The notes under the pieces were generated by a model, which searched no databases, was not told the DNA's origin, and saw nothing but the letters and a program-made list of their open reading frames with translations. Positions 10,657 through 20,000 of a DNA stretch of 42,227 nt are shown here, piece by piece; within the stretch, counting starts at the first letter, position 1; each line of letters begins with the position of its first letter. A program made the position numbers and the translations under genes. Source of the DNA: Methylococcaceae bacterium (lineage in GTDB: Bacteria; Pseudomonadota; Gammaproteobacteria; Methylococcales; Methylomonadaceae). The stretch is taken from positions 1-42,227 of the forward strand of contig JAGXGJ010000137.1 in the NCBI GenBank assembly GCA_024636875.1, given 5' to 3'.

Positions 10657-10770
10657 GTGAAAGTTCGTGCTTCTGTAAAAAAAATTTGTAGAAATTGCAA
10701 AGTTGTAAAAAGAAATGGTGTTGTTAGAGTTATCTGTTCTGACGGAAGACATAAACAACGACAAGGTTAA
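10657..10770 (+). CDS. rpmJ: 50S ribosomal protein L36 (bL36), zinc-binding form
   Basis: Smallest 50S protein, 37 residues, starting from GTG at 10657 with TTAGGAG upstream. The sequence [19 protein letters not shown] and end HKQRQG identify it. Cys11, Cys14, Cys27 and His32 form the CCCH zinc site, so this is the zinc-dependent version. It closes the spc operon; the alpha operon promoter begins just after its stop. Confidence 0.97.
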   Translation: MKVRASVKKICRNCKVVKRNGVVRVICSDGRHKQRQG

Positions 10771-10776
10771 AATTTG

Positions 10777-10805
10777 TTGCGCCATAATTACTGCAATGCT
10801 ATAAT
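10777..10805 (+). promoter_or_regulatory. Sigma70-like promoter of the alpha operon
   Basis: TTGCGC at 10777-10782 and a perfect TATAAT at 10800-10805 are separated by 17 bases. They lie in the 76-base gap between rpmJ and rpsM. The predicted transcript start near 10812 would give a leader of about 35 bases. The placement matches the known alpha operon promoter position upstream of rpsM in E. coli; activity here is inferred. Confidence 0.75.
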
Positions 10806-10827
10806 TCGGCGCTTAACTGTAGAATAC

Positions 10828-10841
10828 TACTCAGGGGAGTA
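10828..10841 (+). promoter_or_regulatory. Hairpin overlapping the rpsM Shine-Dalgarno
   Basis: TACTC at 10828-10832 pairs with GAGTA at 10837-10841 around the loop AGGG, so the AGGGGAG ribosome-binding sequence of rpsM lies in the loop and 3' arm. In E. coli, S4 represses the alpha operon by binding a pseudoknot at the rpsM start. This short hairpin could be part of a similar control, but only the pairing itself is visible. Confidence 0.4.
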
Positions 10842-10846
10842 TCTGA

Positions 10847-11203
10847 ATGGCGCGTATTGCCGGGATAAATGTACCAGACCAAAAGCATGCAGTAATAGCA
10901 TTAACTGCTATTTATGGTATTGGTCGTCAAACTGCAAGTGAAATTTGCGTTAAGGTGGGTATTGCACCCTCCATAAAGTTAAAAGAACTGAATGAAGAGC
11001 AGCTAGAAGCTATTCGTAATGTAGTTTCCAAGATGTCAGTGGAAGGTGATCTGCGTCGCGAAGTTTCAATGAATATCAAGCGTTTGATGGATCTGGGTTG
11101 CTATCGCGGAATAAGGCATCGCCGAGGTCTGCCCTTGAGGGGGCAAAGAACGAGAACAAATGCTCGCACTCGTAAAGGTCCACGTAAACCAATTAGAAAA
11201 TAA
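10847..11203 (+). CDS. rpsM: 30S ribosomal protein S13 (uS13)
   Basis: 30S head protein contacting L5 and P-site tRNA. It has 118 residues, starting [25 protein letters not shown], with the basic tail [17 protein letters not shown]. It is the first gene of the alpha operon, preceded by its own promoter and by AGGGGAG. Confidence 0.98.
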   Translation: MARIAGINVPDQKHAVIALTAIYGIGRQTASEICVKVGIAPSIKLKELNEEQLEAIRNVVSKMSVEGDLRREVSMNIKRLMDLGCYRGIRHRRGLPLRGQRTRTNARTRKGPRKPIRK

Positions 11204-11228
11204 GATATTCCTTTAAGAGGTCGAAGTA

Positions 11229-11615
11229 ATGGCTAGTCCAAACCGTTCCAGAAAACGTATAAAAAAAGAAGTTGCAGATGGCATAGCCCATGTTCACGCT
11301 TCCTTCAACAACACAATCATAACTATTACGGATAGAAAAGGTAATGCTCTCTCTTGGGCGACATCAGGTGGCTCAGGTTTCCGTGGTTCAAGAAAAAGTA
11401 CACCATTTGCTGCACAGGTCGCTGCTGAAAAGGCCGGTATAGTTGCACAAGAGTTTGGCATGAAAAATCTTGATGTTATGATTAAAGGTCCCGGTCCCGG
11501 TCGAGAGTCAGCTGTGCGCTCGTTGAATAATCTGGGCTTTAAAATTAATAATATCGTTGATGTGACGCCCATTCCTCATAATGGCTGCCGTCCACCTAAG
11601 AAACGCCGCGTATAA
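11229..11615 (+). CDS. rpsK: 30S ribosomal protein S11 (uS11)
   Basis: 30S platform protein near the E site. It has 128 residues with the signatures [31 protein letters not shown] and the terminal [22 protein letters not shown] precedes the ATG. It lies between rpsM and rpsD in the alpha operon. Confidence 0.98.
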   Translation: MASPNRSRKRIKKEVADGIAHVHASFNNTIITITDRKGNALSWATSGGSGFRGSRKSTPFAAQVAAEKAGIVAQEFGMKNLDVMIKGPGPGRESAVRSLNNLGFKINNIVDVTPIPHNGCRPPKKRRV

Positions 11616-11633
11616 AGAACCTGGAGTAGTAAC

Positions 11634-12254
11634 ATGGCAAGATATCTTGGACCTACCTGTAAGTTAAGTCGAAGAGAAGGGACTGATCTGTTTTTAAAAA
11701 GCAGAGGAAAGTCTCTAGAAAATAAATGCAAATTGGATCAAAGGCCTGGTCAGCATGGCGCCAAGCGTACAAGAAGTTCTGATTATGCCTTGCAATTAAG
11801 AGCAAAACAACGCTTGCGCAGGATTTATGGAATATTGGAAAAGCAATTTAGAAATTACTATAAAACTGCGGATATGAAAAAAGGTGCAACAGGGGAAAGT
11901 CTGTTGAACCTGCTTGAATCCAGATTGGATAATGTGGTTTACCGTATGGGTTTTGCCTCAACCAGAGCGGAGGCAAGACAGCTGGTTTCTCATAAGTCTA
12001 TCAAGGTAAATGACGTTCTTATCAATGTGCCTTCTTATCAGGTTGCCCCTGGTGATGTTTTGACGATTAGAGAAAAAGCAAAAAAACAACAAAGAATTGT
12101 TGATGCTTTAACTGTAGCTGAGCAATATGGCTTTCCAGCTTGGGTTGAAGTTGATCCAAAAACGATGTCTGGCACATTTAACTCGTTACCTGATCGTGTT
12201 GATTTGGGTAGTGATATCAACGAGCAGCTGGTTGTTGAGCTTTACTCTAAATAA
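11634..12254 (+). CDS. rpsD: 30S ribosomal protein S4 (uS4)
   Basis: Primary assembly protein of the 30S; in E. coli it is also the translational repressor of the alpha operon. It has 206 residues. The N-terminal [14 protein letters not shown] and the S4 RNA-binding domain [21 protein letters not shown] (about residues 96-116) are clear. It lies 18 bases after rpsK. Confidence 0.98.
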   Translation: MARYLGPTCKLSRREGTDLFLKSRGKSLENKCKLDQRPGQHGAKRTRSSDYALQLRAKQRLRRIYGILEKQFRNYYKTADMKKGATGESLLNLLESRLDNVVYRMGFASTRAEARQLVSHKSIKVNDVLINVPSYQVAPGDVLTIREKAKKQQRIVDALTVAEQYGFPAWVEVDPKTMSGTFNSLPDRVDLGSDINEQLVVELYSK

Positions 12255-12274
12255 TTGTTGATTGAGGGGTATAA

Positions 12275-13291
12275 ATGCAGAATTCTATTTCTGGATTATT
12301 GAAGCCACGACTTGTCGAGGTAGTAAGCAAATCACCTAATCATTCCCGAATTATTATAGAGCCTCTTGAGCGAGGCTTTGGTCATTCTTTAGGCAATGCA
12401 TTAAGACGTGTACTGTTATCCACCATTCCGGGTTGTGCAGTCACAGACGTGGAGATTGACGGTGTGCTCCATGAATACACTACAATTGAGGGTGTTCATG
12501 AAGATGTCATTGATATTTTATTAAACTTGAAAAATCTGGCTGTAGTGCTTCATTCAAAAGATGAGGTTGAGCTGACGCTAGTCAAAAATGGCGCAGGTTG
12601 TGTTACTGCAGCAGACATAAATTTGCCACATGATGTCGAAATTATTAACCCTGATTTGGTTATAGCCAATCTAACGCAAGCTGGCGTTTTAAATATGAAA
12701 ATCAGGGTTCGCAGAGGCAGGGGCTACGAGCCTGTCAGCGTTCGCAAATCAAATAATGAACAGAGTTTGGTGGTTGGTGCGCTTCAACTAGATGCTTCTT
12801 ATAGTCCAATTGTCAAGGTTGCCTACCAGGTTGAAAGCACGCGTGTTGAACAGCGTACTAATCTGGATAAACTGATTATTGAGCTGGAAACAAACGGAAC
12901 AGTAGATCCAGAAGAGACCATTAAGCTTGCGGCCACCATATTGCATGATCAGCTCTCTGTTTTTGTTGATTTTGAAAAAGTAAAGCCCGTGCCTGAGAAT
13001 GAAGTGGATAAGGTAGAAGAACCGCCATTTGATCCTGTCCTATTGCGTCCGGTTGATGATCTTGAATTAACAGTTCGTTCTGCTAATTGTTTGAAAGCCG
13101 AGAATATTTTTTACATTGGTGATTTGATTCAGCGTACCGAGGTTGAATTATTAAAGACGCCAAACCTTGGCAAAAAATCATTAACAGAAATTAAAGATAT
13201 TCTGGCATTAAAAGGATTATCACTGGGTATGCGGCTGGAAAATTGGCCCCCGGACAGTCTTGCCGATCAATCTCATACAGCAACTCACTAA
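12275..13291 (+). CDS. rpoA: RNA polymerase alpha subunit
   Basis: Alpha subunit that nucleates RNA polymerase assembly and contacts UP elements and activators. It has 338 residues, slightly longer than the 329 of E. coli. The N-terminal dimerisation domain contains [18 protein letters not shown]. After a linker near residues 235-250, the C-terminal domain has [16 protein letters not shown], which includes the DNA-contacting arginine, and [15 protein letters not shown] polar tail ending SHTATH extends past the usual end. GAGGGGT precedes the ATG. Confidence 0.98.
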   Translation: MQNSISGLLKPRLVEVVSKSPNHSRIIIEPLERGFGHSLGNALRRVLLSTIPGCAVTDVEIDGVLHEYTTIEGVHEDVIDILLNLKNLAVVLHSKDEVELTLVKNGAGCVTAADINLPHDVEIINPDLVIANLTQAGVLNMKIRVRRGRGYEPVSVRKSNNEQSLVVGALQLDASYSPIVKVAYQVESTRVEQRTNLDKLIIELETNGTVDPEETIKLAATILHDQLSVFVDFEKVKPVPENEVDKVEEPPFDPVLLRPVDDLELTVRSANCLKAENIFYIGDLIQRTEVELLKTPNLGKKSLTEIKDILALKGLSLGMRLENWPPDSLADQSHTATH

Positions 13292-13308
13292 CATTAGGTT
13301 ACCCCACA

Positions 13309-13671
13309 ATGAGACATCGTAAATCAGGTAGAAAATTCAATATGAATAGCAGCCATCGCAAGGCGCTATTCAGTAACATGGCGAGTTCGTTATTTGAGCA
13401 TGAACTCATTAAAACGACGTTGCCCAAAGCAAAAGAATTAAGAAGTTTTGCTGAACCTTTAATTACTTTATCTAAGGAAGATAGTGTGGCTAAAAGGCGC
13501 TTGGCATTTGCAAGGTTGCGCGATCGATCAGTCGTGACCAAACTCTTCAATGAGTTGGGGCCCCGTTATAAAGATAGAGCAGGCGGTTATTTGCGTATTA
13601 TCAAATGCGGCTTTAGAGCTGGTGATGACGCGCCTATGGCTTATGTCGAGTTAGTTGATAGACCGGAATAA
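13309..13671 (+). CDS. rplQ: 50S ribosomal protein L17 (bL17)
   Basis: 50S protein near the tunnel exit, last gene of the alpha operon. The true start is the ATG at 13309, giving 120 residues beginning [20 protein letters not shown]. The open frame extends upstream into rpoA, but those codons do not match the family. The end [16 protein letters not shown] is typical. An intrinsic terminator follows 49 bases after the stop. Confidence 0.97.
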   Translation: MRHRKSGRKFNMNSSHRKALFSNMASSLFEHELIKTTLPKAKELRSFAEPLITLSKEDSVAKRRLAFARLRDRSVVTKLFNELGPRYKDRAGGYLRIIKCGFRAGDDAPMAYVELVDRPE

Positions 13672-13720
13672 TTAAAAGATTATATCGGAAGAGCTGCAAA
13701 TTCTTTTTATAAAATAAAAC

Positions 13721-13747
13721 AAAAAGCCGGATTTTCCGGCTTTTTTG
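13721..13747 (+). terminator. Rho-independent terminator after rplQ
   Basis: AAAAAGCCGG at 13721-13730 pairs perfectly with CCGGCTTTTT at 13736-13745 around the loop ATTTT, and the T run continues into GTTTTAA. The A tract on the left means it could also act on the other strand, ending transcription from the - strand fdxA side. Confidence 0.92.
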
Positions 13748-13833
13748 TTTTAATGATATTAATTAGCGGCGGCATTACCTATAAAAGTAACTTGATTAGC
13801 AAGATGCTTCAACTACCCGCAAAAATCATCATA

Positions 13834-14038
13834 CCGGCAGGGATTCACTTCGTGCTCTAGCGAGTCACTTCGTGCTCTAGCGAGTCACTTCAGGCTATCA
13901 TCCTGCCCTGCGCCCTTCGGGTTAATGCAAATTCAGTTCCAGACAGATTTGTGCCGGTATCGAGGCTACAGGGAAGTGATATCAGTATGCCATCCCTGGC
14001 TTCTGGAGGATTGGATTGAATCCGGCGATCCCTGCCGG
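13834..14038. repeat. MITE- or REP-like repeat element with terminal inverted repeats
   Basis: CCGGCAGGGAT at 13834-13844 is repeated in perfect inverted orientation (ATCCCTGCCGG) at 14028-14038, bounding about 205 bases without a credible gene. The right end also contains a local palindrome, TCCGGC (14021-14026) and GCCGGA (14034-14039). The left end contains a 20-bp tandem duplication. The pattern resembles the short dispersed palindromic repeats of many proteobacteria. No other copy occurs in this window, so family membership is inferred. Confidence 0.55.
13845..13890. repeat. 20-bp tandem repeat, two copies plus a partial
   Basis: CGTGCTCTAGCGAGTCACTT occurs exactly twice in a row at 13851-13870 and 13871-13890, and the last six bases (TCACTT) also precede the first copy at 13845-13850. 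It lies inside the inverted-repeat element between rplQ and fdxA. Two adjacent units without spacers do not make a CRISPR array. Confidence 0.9.
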
Positions 14039-14120
14039 AACGACGCTCCTTTTAAGTTTTGCGCCTTGGCTGAAGGTTCTTGCTTATCAGAAAAAGTAAT
14101 GCCATGTACCGGGATTCATT

Positions 14121-14444
14121 TTATTTTTCTAAAAGTTTTAGCTTGTCTTCCTTGCCATTCCATTCATCAGCATCTGTCAGAGGTGTTTTGACATCGGTAA
14201 TTACAGGCCATTCTTTTGCAAGTTCTGCGTTTAATTTTAGGAATATTTCCTGTCCTTCGGGTACTTCATCTTCAGCAAATATGGCATTGGCAGGACATTC
14301 TGGCTCACATAACGTGCAATCAATGCACTCATCCGGATCAATAACTAAAAAATTAGGTCCTTCATGAAAGCAATCGACCGGGCATACATCGACACAGTCA
14401 GTAAATTTACATTTAATACAGTTTTCAGTGACTACAAAAGTCAT
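14121..14444 (-). CDS. fdxA: Seven-iron ferredoxin (3Fe-4S and 4Fe-4S)
   Basis: Small electron carrier of the Azotobacter ferredoxin I type, 107 residues. The N-terminal half holds the cluster ligands: Cys9, Cys17 and Cys21 in [17 protein letters not shown], then [12 protein letters not shown] about residues 40-51. The C-terminal half ([13 protein letters not shown]) is the usual extension of this family. It is a single - strand gene; the region upstream (14445-14705) is AT-rich and probably carries its promoter, which I could not define. Its electron-transfer partner is not evident from neighbours. Confidence 0.95.
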   Translation of the reverse strand: MTFVVTENCIKCKFTDCVDVCPVDCFHEGPNFLVIDPDECIDCTLCEPECPANAIFAEDEVPEGQEIFLKLNAELAKEWPVITDVKTPLTDADEWNGKEDKLKLLEK

Positions 14445-14705
14445 AATTATTACCAGGGAAGAATAGTGAAAGTTATTGTGAAAAGGCTATATTAGCAGAA
14501 AGGGAAAACTCATAGAATACTATGTCATCATTTATTTGTTAATTGTGATTTGAATGCGGATCGAGATCTAAATATCTAAAATACGGAAAATAAGCTTTCT
14601 CCGAAGGGAGGGGCTTGGGTGCGGGGCAATCAGATTTTCATAACTATTTGATTTCATAAACAAAAACTTAGCTTTCAATGCACATTTGAGTATGCAATTA
14701 AAATT
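14445..14705. other. Intergenic region between the TPR gene and fdxA
   Basis: No gene is seen in these 261 bases. The middle holds a G-rich stretch at about 14598-14629 (TCTCCGAAGGGAGGGGCTTG and following) with a short CTCC/GGAG hairpin that may be a worn repeat. The part next to fdxA is AT-rich and should contain the fdxA promoter on the - strand. Confidence 0.5.
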
Positions 14706-15392
14706 TTATTTAGTGTTTTCTGAATTAAATATAGATGCAAACAGGCTTTTTGATCGGTTAATCTTTCGATCTCGGGTTTGTTTGAGGGCAAATTCAGCTT
14801 CTTCTTTAAGCCGATTATCTGCATAAAGTTGTTCTGTCCGTGAGGGCGCGGCTATTGCGCGTTCCAAATAATTTTCAGCTTCTTCCAGGTTGTTGTTTAA
14901 TAATAGATAGTTTGCGTAGAAATAATTTGCATCAATACCATTTGGATTAATTTTTAAAGCAGTTTTCAGCATTCTTTTTGCAGCAGCATCATCACCAAAG
15001 GCAATAGGCCATTTTGGCGTCAAGTAATAAAGGGTGCCTAAAGTAACATAGGCGGATCCATCCATAGCTTGAGGGTTTATTGCAATGGCTTTAAGCAGTA
15101 AATCACGAGCTTCATGAACGGCTTCAAGTGCCGAAACTGGATTCTGGTGATCGGCATTTGTTGCTTTGACAATGGCTTCCCAAATGAATGGCTCAGCGTT
15201 TCCAGGAAATTGCCTGGCCAGGTTTATAGTCTTATCAAGCAGGCGGCCATATGCAGACCCCTGCTGTTGTTTTGGAGTATCGTAGTAAATGGACGCCCAT
15301 TCAGATTCAATTTTCTGTAAGGAGTCGTTCAGGTTCTCTGCAAAACCTTGGGATGATAGTAGCAATAATGCAACAAAAGTTGTTTTTTTCAT
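14706..15392 (-). CDS. Exported tetratricopeptide-repeat protein, function unknown
   Basis: I choose the ATG at 15392, which gives 228 residues beginning with a clear signal peptide (MKKTTFVALLLLSSQGFA, then ENLND). A TTG six codons upstream is less likely. The mature part is helical with TPR-like units: one around LLKAIAINPQAMDGSAYVTL, one around MLKTALKINPNGIDANYFYA, and one around NNLEEAENYLERAIA. These suggest a periplasmic protein-protein interaction scaffold. It is the last gene of a four-gene - strand run, 40 bases after the CYTH gene. No enzymatic motif is seen and no specific function can be given. Confidence 0.85.
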   Translation of the reverse strand: MKKTTFVALLLLSSQGFAENLNDSLQKIESEWASIYYDTPKQQQGSAYGRLLDKTINLARQFPGNAEPFIWEAIVKATNADHQNPVSALEAVHEARDLLLKAIAINPQAMDGSAYVTLGTLYYLTPKWPIAFGDDAAAKRMLKTALKINPNGIDANYFYANYLLLNNNLEEAENYLERAIAAPSRTEQLYADNRLKEEAEFALKQTRDRKINRSKSLFASIFNSENTK

Positions 15393-15432
15393 ACGGCAAA
15401 TATAGAGCAAAATGCCGAAATTATCAATAGGC

Positions 15433-15921
15433 CTATGAAATATTTAATTTATCTCGCCATTCTGAATATGGATGAATAGCAAGATTATTGTTGTAATAAC
15501 GCATATCGTGGGTGACTTCTTCACCTAACCAGTTTGGTTTTACAAAGGATTTGCCCAGTTCGGATAACTCAATTTCAGCGACACACAGTCCTTGATTGAC
15601 GCCATTAAATTCATCTATTTCCCAAATATTGCCATTATCGAGTACAAAATTACGGGTTTTTTCTATGATTGGCTTTCTACACAGATTGTTGATGATTTCG
15701 ATTGCGTCTGGCAGCGGAATTTCATACTCATATTCATGCCTGCGGGTGCCTATCGTTGCGCTTTTAATATTTAGCCATGCCTGTTCATCGCTTATTCTGA
15801 TGCGGATGGAACAGTTTGCTTGAGAACTCAAATACCCTTGCCGGTATTTAACCGAGCTTTTTATATGTTGCCGCCAATCATCATTAGCGAGCAAAAATTT
15901 ATGTTCTATTTCTATAGCCAT
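15433..15921 (-). CDS. CYTH domain protein, putative inorganic triphosphatase
   Basis: 162-residue single-domain protein of the CYTH / triphosphate tunnel metalloenzyme superfamily. It starts with the family signature EIEHKFL (ExExK-like, residues 3-9). Alternating charged strands follow, including YRQGYLS, SIRIRISDEQAWLNIKS, RHEYEYEIP and IWEIDEF, with WLGEEVTHDMRYYNN near the end. Short bacterial members such as the Nitrosomonas enzyme hydrolyse inorganic tripolyphosphate in a metal-dependent way; this is family knowledge, not shown here. Its ATG overlaps the stop of the CDGSH gene by one base (TGATG), so the two are translationally coupled. Confidence 0.9.
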   Translation of the reverse strand: MAIEIEHKFLLANDDWRQHIKSSVKYRQGYLSSQANCSIRIRISDEQAWLNIKSATIGTRRHEYEYEIPLPDAIEIINNLCRKPIIEKTRNFVLDNGNIWEIDEFNGVNQGLCVAEIELSELGKSFVKPNWLGEEVTHDMRYYNNNLAIHPYSEWRDKLNIS

Positions 15922-16160
15922 CAGATTTCCTTGCAGTTATTGCTGCCATCACAGTAAGGCGGAGTCTTTGTTCCTGAACAACCGCATAAATACAGTATTC
16001 TGGTTTCTTCAGCGACGAATTTAACGGACTTTTTATCTGAAAACTCTCTATGTGAATGGTCGCATAAGGGCATTGTTTGGCTGAAGCCACAGCTGCACCA
16101 TGAATATTTTGTCCCGGCTTCGACCTGAACAGGCAGAGGCGCATTAATTTTAGTTGCCAT
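15921..16160 (-). CDS. Double CDGSH-type iron-sulfur protein with an altered second site
   Basis: 79-residue protein with two CDGSH-like 2Fe-2S sites. Site 1 is complete: Cys22, Cys24, Cys33 and His37 (CSCGF...PLCDHSH). Site 2 has Cys59, Cys61 and Cys70 (CGC...PPYCDGS), but the histidine is replaced by Asn74, and an extra cysteine follows at position 76. Family members hold labile 2Fe-2S clusters with Cys3-His1 ligation and act in redox or cluster transfer. The gene sits 3 bases after the RibD-like gene and overlaps the CYTH gene by one base. Loss of the histidine should change cluster stability or ligation; that is inference. Confidence 0.92.
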   Translation of the reverse strand: MATKINAPLPVQVEAGTKYSWCSCGFSQTMPLCDHSHREFSDKKSVKFVAEETRILYLCGCSGTKTPPYCDGSNNCKEI

Positions 16161-16163
16161 GAT

Positions 16164-17030
16164 TTATGTTGTATAAAAATGTTTAAAAAGTGTGATTATT
16201 GTTGGGGTAGATTGATTCAGGTCGAATTGCATGAAAAATTGACCAGAGCCACTTGGTGAGTTTGGCTCATAGTATAGCGCTTCGAGTACCAGGTTTCCTT
16301 CCGGGCCAAGCATGGAGCCTGTAAGTAAAGTACGGAAGTCTTTGCCGCCGATTAATTGGTGGGTAATGGTCAGATACAATCTCGACAACTGTTTTTCCCT
16401 GATCATGGTGTCCAGCATTTGCGGGCCTGCGATAAGATAAATACTTTTGTAGCCCAGATTGTTGAGCTCGCTGATCAAGGCTGCGCCGTGAACCATTCGA
16501 TCTTCGCCAGCAACAAGAATGGGGTGGCCCTGGTCCTGCCAGTACTGCATCCGGTCCGGGTCGGCAGCTTTTCCTGTGGCGATATAAACCATTTGCTGGT
16601 GTTCAAGCAGGCTTTCATGGAATGGAAAATTCAGACTCGCGCTGGCAATGACGACTGCCGGCTGCGGCTTTAAGCCATTATTCCTGCGCCATTCGACCAG
16701 ATTCTTGTCTCTAATCTGCAGTATGTTGCCCAGGCGCCCTTCACTCAATGCCCGCATATACCCGCCGTGGGTAATGAGGCAGTCTGCCTGCGCAAGTAAT
16801 TCCATGAATAGTCTGAAGTCAGAGGCAGTTGTTAAATGCTTTGGGATGTAAGATGAACCTTGGCTACTATCTTCCAGCGCGATGCGTCCGTCCAGACTTG
16901 ACAGAAAGTTGGCATAGACAAAAGGCGCTTCTTTCGTACCCAGTTTATGGATATGATGGGCGAGATACAAGTCTTCAATAGAGATATTTCCACAGGATTG
17001 GGGATAAAGGCATAACAGGTTATTTTGCAT
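16164..17030 (-). CDS. RibD C-terminal-like (dihydrofolate reductase-fold) reductase
   Basis: 288-residue protein from the ATG at 17030; an in-frame TTG at 17045 would add five residues. The core is the RibD C-terminal / DHFR-like fold. Supporting segments are PFVYANFLSSLDGRIAL (about residues 36-52), the substrate-side HGGYMRAL, a nucleotide-binding strand PAVVIASASLNFP, and a second GPQMLDTMIREKQLSRLYLTI. The RibD deaminase domain with its zinc motif is absent, so this is a stand-alone reductase. The natural substrate may be riboflavin-pathway pyrimidine or another NADPH-linked compound. It is the first gene of the four-gene - strand run. Confidence 0.85.
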   Translation of the reverse strand: MQNNLLCLYPQSCGNISIEDLYLAHHIHKLGTKEAPFVYANFLSSLDGRIALEDSSQGSSYIPKHLTTASDFRLFMELLAQADCLITHGGYMRALSEGRLGNILQIRDKNLVEWRRNNGLKPQPAVVIASASLNFPFHESLLEHQQMVYIATGKAADPDRMQYWQDQGHPILVAGEDRMVHGAALISELNNLGYKSIYLIAGPQMLDTMIREKQLSRLYLTITHQLIGGKDFRTLLTGSMLGPEGNLVLEALYYEPNSPSGSGQFFMQFDLNQSTPTIITLFKHFYTT

Positions 17031-17099
17031 AAACAGGGCGTACAAATTTGTAGTTTTTAAACAGGGATTCTATTATACAACCCATACACAGCATCAGAG

Positions 17100-20000
17100 T
17101 TAGCGCAAATCCCTGGCCAGTAAAGCAGCATTGCCGCCGATAGCGGCGGTATTTATTGTGACAGTTTGCTCGATAGCAAAACGGCGCAGATAATCAGGGC
17201 CGCCGGCCTTTGGGCCGCTGCCCGAAAGGCCCATGCCGCCAAAGGGTTGGGCGCCGACTACTGCGCCAATCATATTCCGGTTGACATAAATATTGCCAAC
17301 TTTTACGTTTTGCCGGATAGTTTTTATAACTGCGTCAATACGGCTGTGTATGCCCAGCGTTAAGCCGTAACCGCTTGCATTGACTGCGGCAATGATCTGG
17401 TCAAGGTCAGATGCGCGGTAACGGATAACATGCAATACCGGCCCAAATACTTCCTGGGTAAGTTGTGAAAGGGAGTTGATTTCAATCAGGCTGGGCGGGA
17501 AAAAACTGCCATATCGCAAGCTGTCATCCAGCGGCAGTTGATAGAGCAGTTTTGCCTGCTGGCGCATTGTATCAAGATGAATATGTAATGGCGCAAGCGC
17601 CGCATGGTCTATGATCGGACCGATGTCGGTTTTATAGACGCCGGGATTGCCGATGGATAATTCCTGCATGGCGCCTATTAACATTGTTATCGTTTTATCG
17701 GCGATTTCCTGTTGCACAAACAACACCCGCAGAGCCGAACACCGCTGGCCGGCGCTGTTGAAAGCCGATACTATGGCATCCTGAACCAGGTGTTGCACTA
17801 AAGCGGAGCTATCGGCAATCATGACATTTTGGCCGCCGGTTTCGGCGATTAACGGCACAATAGCCTGATGGTAATGGGCCAACTGAAGGTTAATAAATTG
17901 TGCGGTTTTCGTGGAGCCGGTGAAGGCAATACCGGCGACCCGGTGATCAGGCAGCAGGTATTTCCCGGTCATGCTGCCGCTCGCCGGCATAAACTGTAAT
18001 ACCGTTTCAGGTATGCCCGCCTGATGCAGCAGCTGTACACAACGCATTGCAGTTAATGAGGTTTGGCTGGCCGGTTTGGCAATAACAGTATTGCCAGCGG
18101 CAAGTGCGGCTGTTATCTGGCCGATAAAAATGGCAATGGGAAAATTCCACGGACTAATACCGATATAGACTCCGCGGCCATAATAATAGAGCAAATTTTC
18201 TTCGCCGGCAGGGCCTGGCAGTTTTACCGGTATGCTGAATAATTCCAGCGCAGACTGGGCATAATAGCGGCAATAATCTACGGCCTCCCTGACTTCGGAC
18301 AACGCATCTTTTATCGTTCGGCCGCCTTCCCGAATACACAGGGATACCAGTTCCAGGCGATGTTTTTCAAGCAGGACAGCGGCCTTTTGCAGACAGTCTG
18401 CACGGGTAGTTGCAGGGCAAAGGCGCCAGTTGGCAAAGGCTTGGGAAGCTGTGTTTAATGCCTGTTCAATGACTTCCTGACCGGCATAAATTACAGAGCC
18501 GACGATTAGCCGGTTATCGTACGGGTTGACGATGGATTGCTGCTTGCCGGACCAGGGACTACCGTTTATTAAAGGCGTAGCTTGCCAGTGTTTGTCCGCT
18601 AAGTCATCCAGGGCTTGTTGCAGACGTGCTAAAGATTCGGGATCAGCCAGATTAACGCCATCAGAGTTAAGCCGGTTTTTGCCGTATAAATCGCGGGGCG
18701 ATACGATTTGAGATTGCCTTGGTAAAGTCTTTATCGCTGCTACCGGATCGCTGATTAATTGCTCAACGCTGATATCAGGGTCGTCAATTTGATTGATAAA
18801 GGAGGTATTTGCGCCGTTTTCCAGTAAGCGTCTGACCAGGTAGGGTAATAGTTCATGGAAATGTCCGACCGGTGCATAAATCCGGCAAGGGGTATGCCAG
18901 TTTTGAGTTTCAATGATCTCACGATAAAGCGCTTCACCCATGCCGTGTAAACGCTGGAATTCATAGCCGGTATGTTGTTTGCCCAAATCATATATTGCGG
19001 CAGCGGTGTGAGCGTTATGGGTGGCGAATTGCGGATAAAAGACCTCAGGGCGGGACAGGATGAATTGCGCGCAAGTCAGATAGGATACATCGGTCGCCGA
19101 TTTATGAGTAAACACGGGATAATCATTTAGACCATTTTCCTGCGCGCGTTTTATTTCGCTGTCCCAGTAAGCGCCTTTAACCAGTCGCAAGGCAATTTTG
19201 CCGTGCTGCATATCGGCTAACTCTGCGAGCCAGCGAATGACAGGCAAAGCTCTTTTTTGGTAGGTCTGCACCGCCAAACCTAAGCCGTGCCAGCCTTTTA
19301 AATCGGGATGCGTGAAAACGGCGGCAAAAATATCCAGAGACATTTCCAGGCGTTCAGTTTCTTCAGCATCGACAGTGATGGAAATATTAGCCGTGCGAGC
19401 CAGTTTTGCCAGCATCAGAAGTTTATCGGTTAGTTTCTTAACTGCGCAGGCATGTTGTAAAGGCTCATAACGCGGATAAAGCGCCGATAATTTAATCGAG
19501 ATACCGGCATTGTCATATATATCGGCAGATGACGCATTTTTCGCCAGTGTTGCAATGGCTTCCCTATAGGACTCATAATAGCGGTCTGCATCGGTAGCCG
19601 TTAAAGCCGCTTCGCCCAGCATATCAAAGGAATAACGGTAAGCGGGATTTTGCTTGCAGCTCAGAACGGCCTGTTGTATCGATTCAGCGATAACGAATTG
19701 TTGCGCCAGATGCTGCATGGCCTGTTTTAATGCAGTGCGTATTAATGGCGTACCCAGACGCGATATCAGTTGCTCAAGGATCCGCTCTGATGAGGCTACA
19801 TGCTTTTCAAATTGGCGGGTAAATAGTAGAGTCCTGGTCGAGAAATTAACCAGTAAGGAATCGCTATGCTGTAAATGGCTGCGCCAGTCCGCATGAGTCA
19901 GTTTTTCCTGTAAAAACAGGTCCTGGGTTTTGCTGTCAGGAATACGCAACAGCGCTTCGGCTATGGTCATTAAAACTATGCCTTCCTCTGAATTTAGCTG

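Noticed and set aside
13845-13890. CRISPR array
   Set aside because: There are only two adjacent 20-bp units with no spacers between them, and no cas genes nearby.
13925-14367. Open frames on the + strand across the repeat element and fdxA
   Set aside because: They lie in the inverted-repeat element or run antisense through fdxA, have no recognisable protein features, and the - strand ferredoxin fully explains the coding part.
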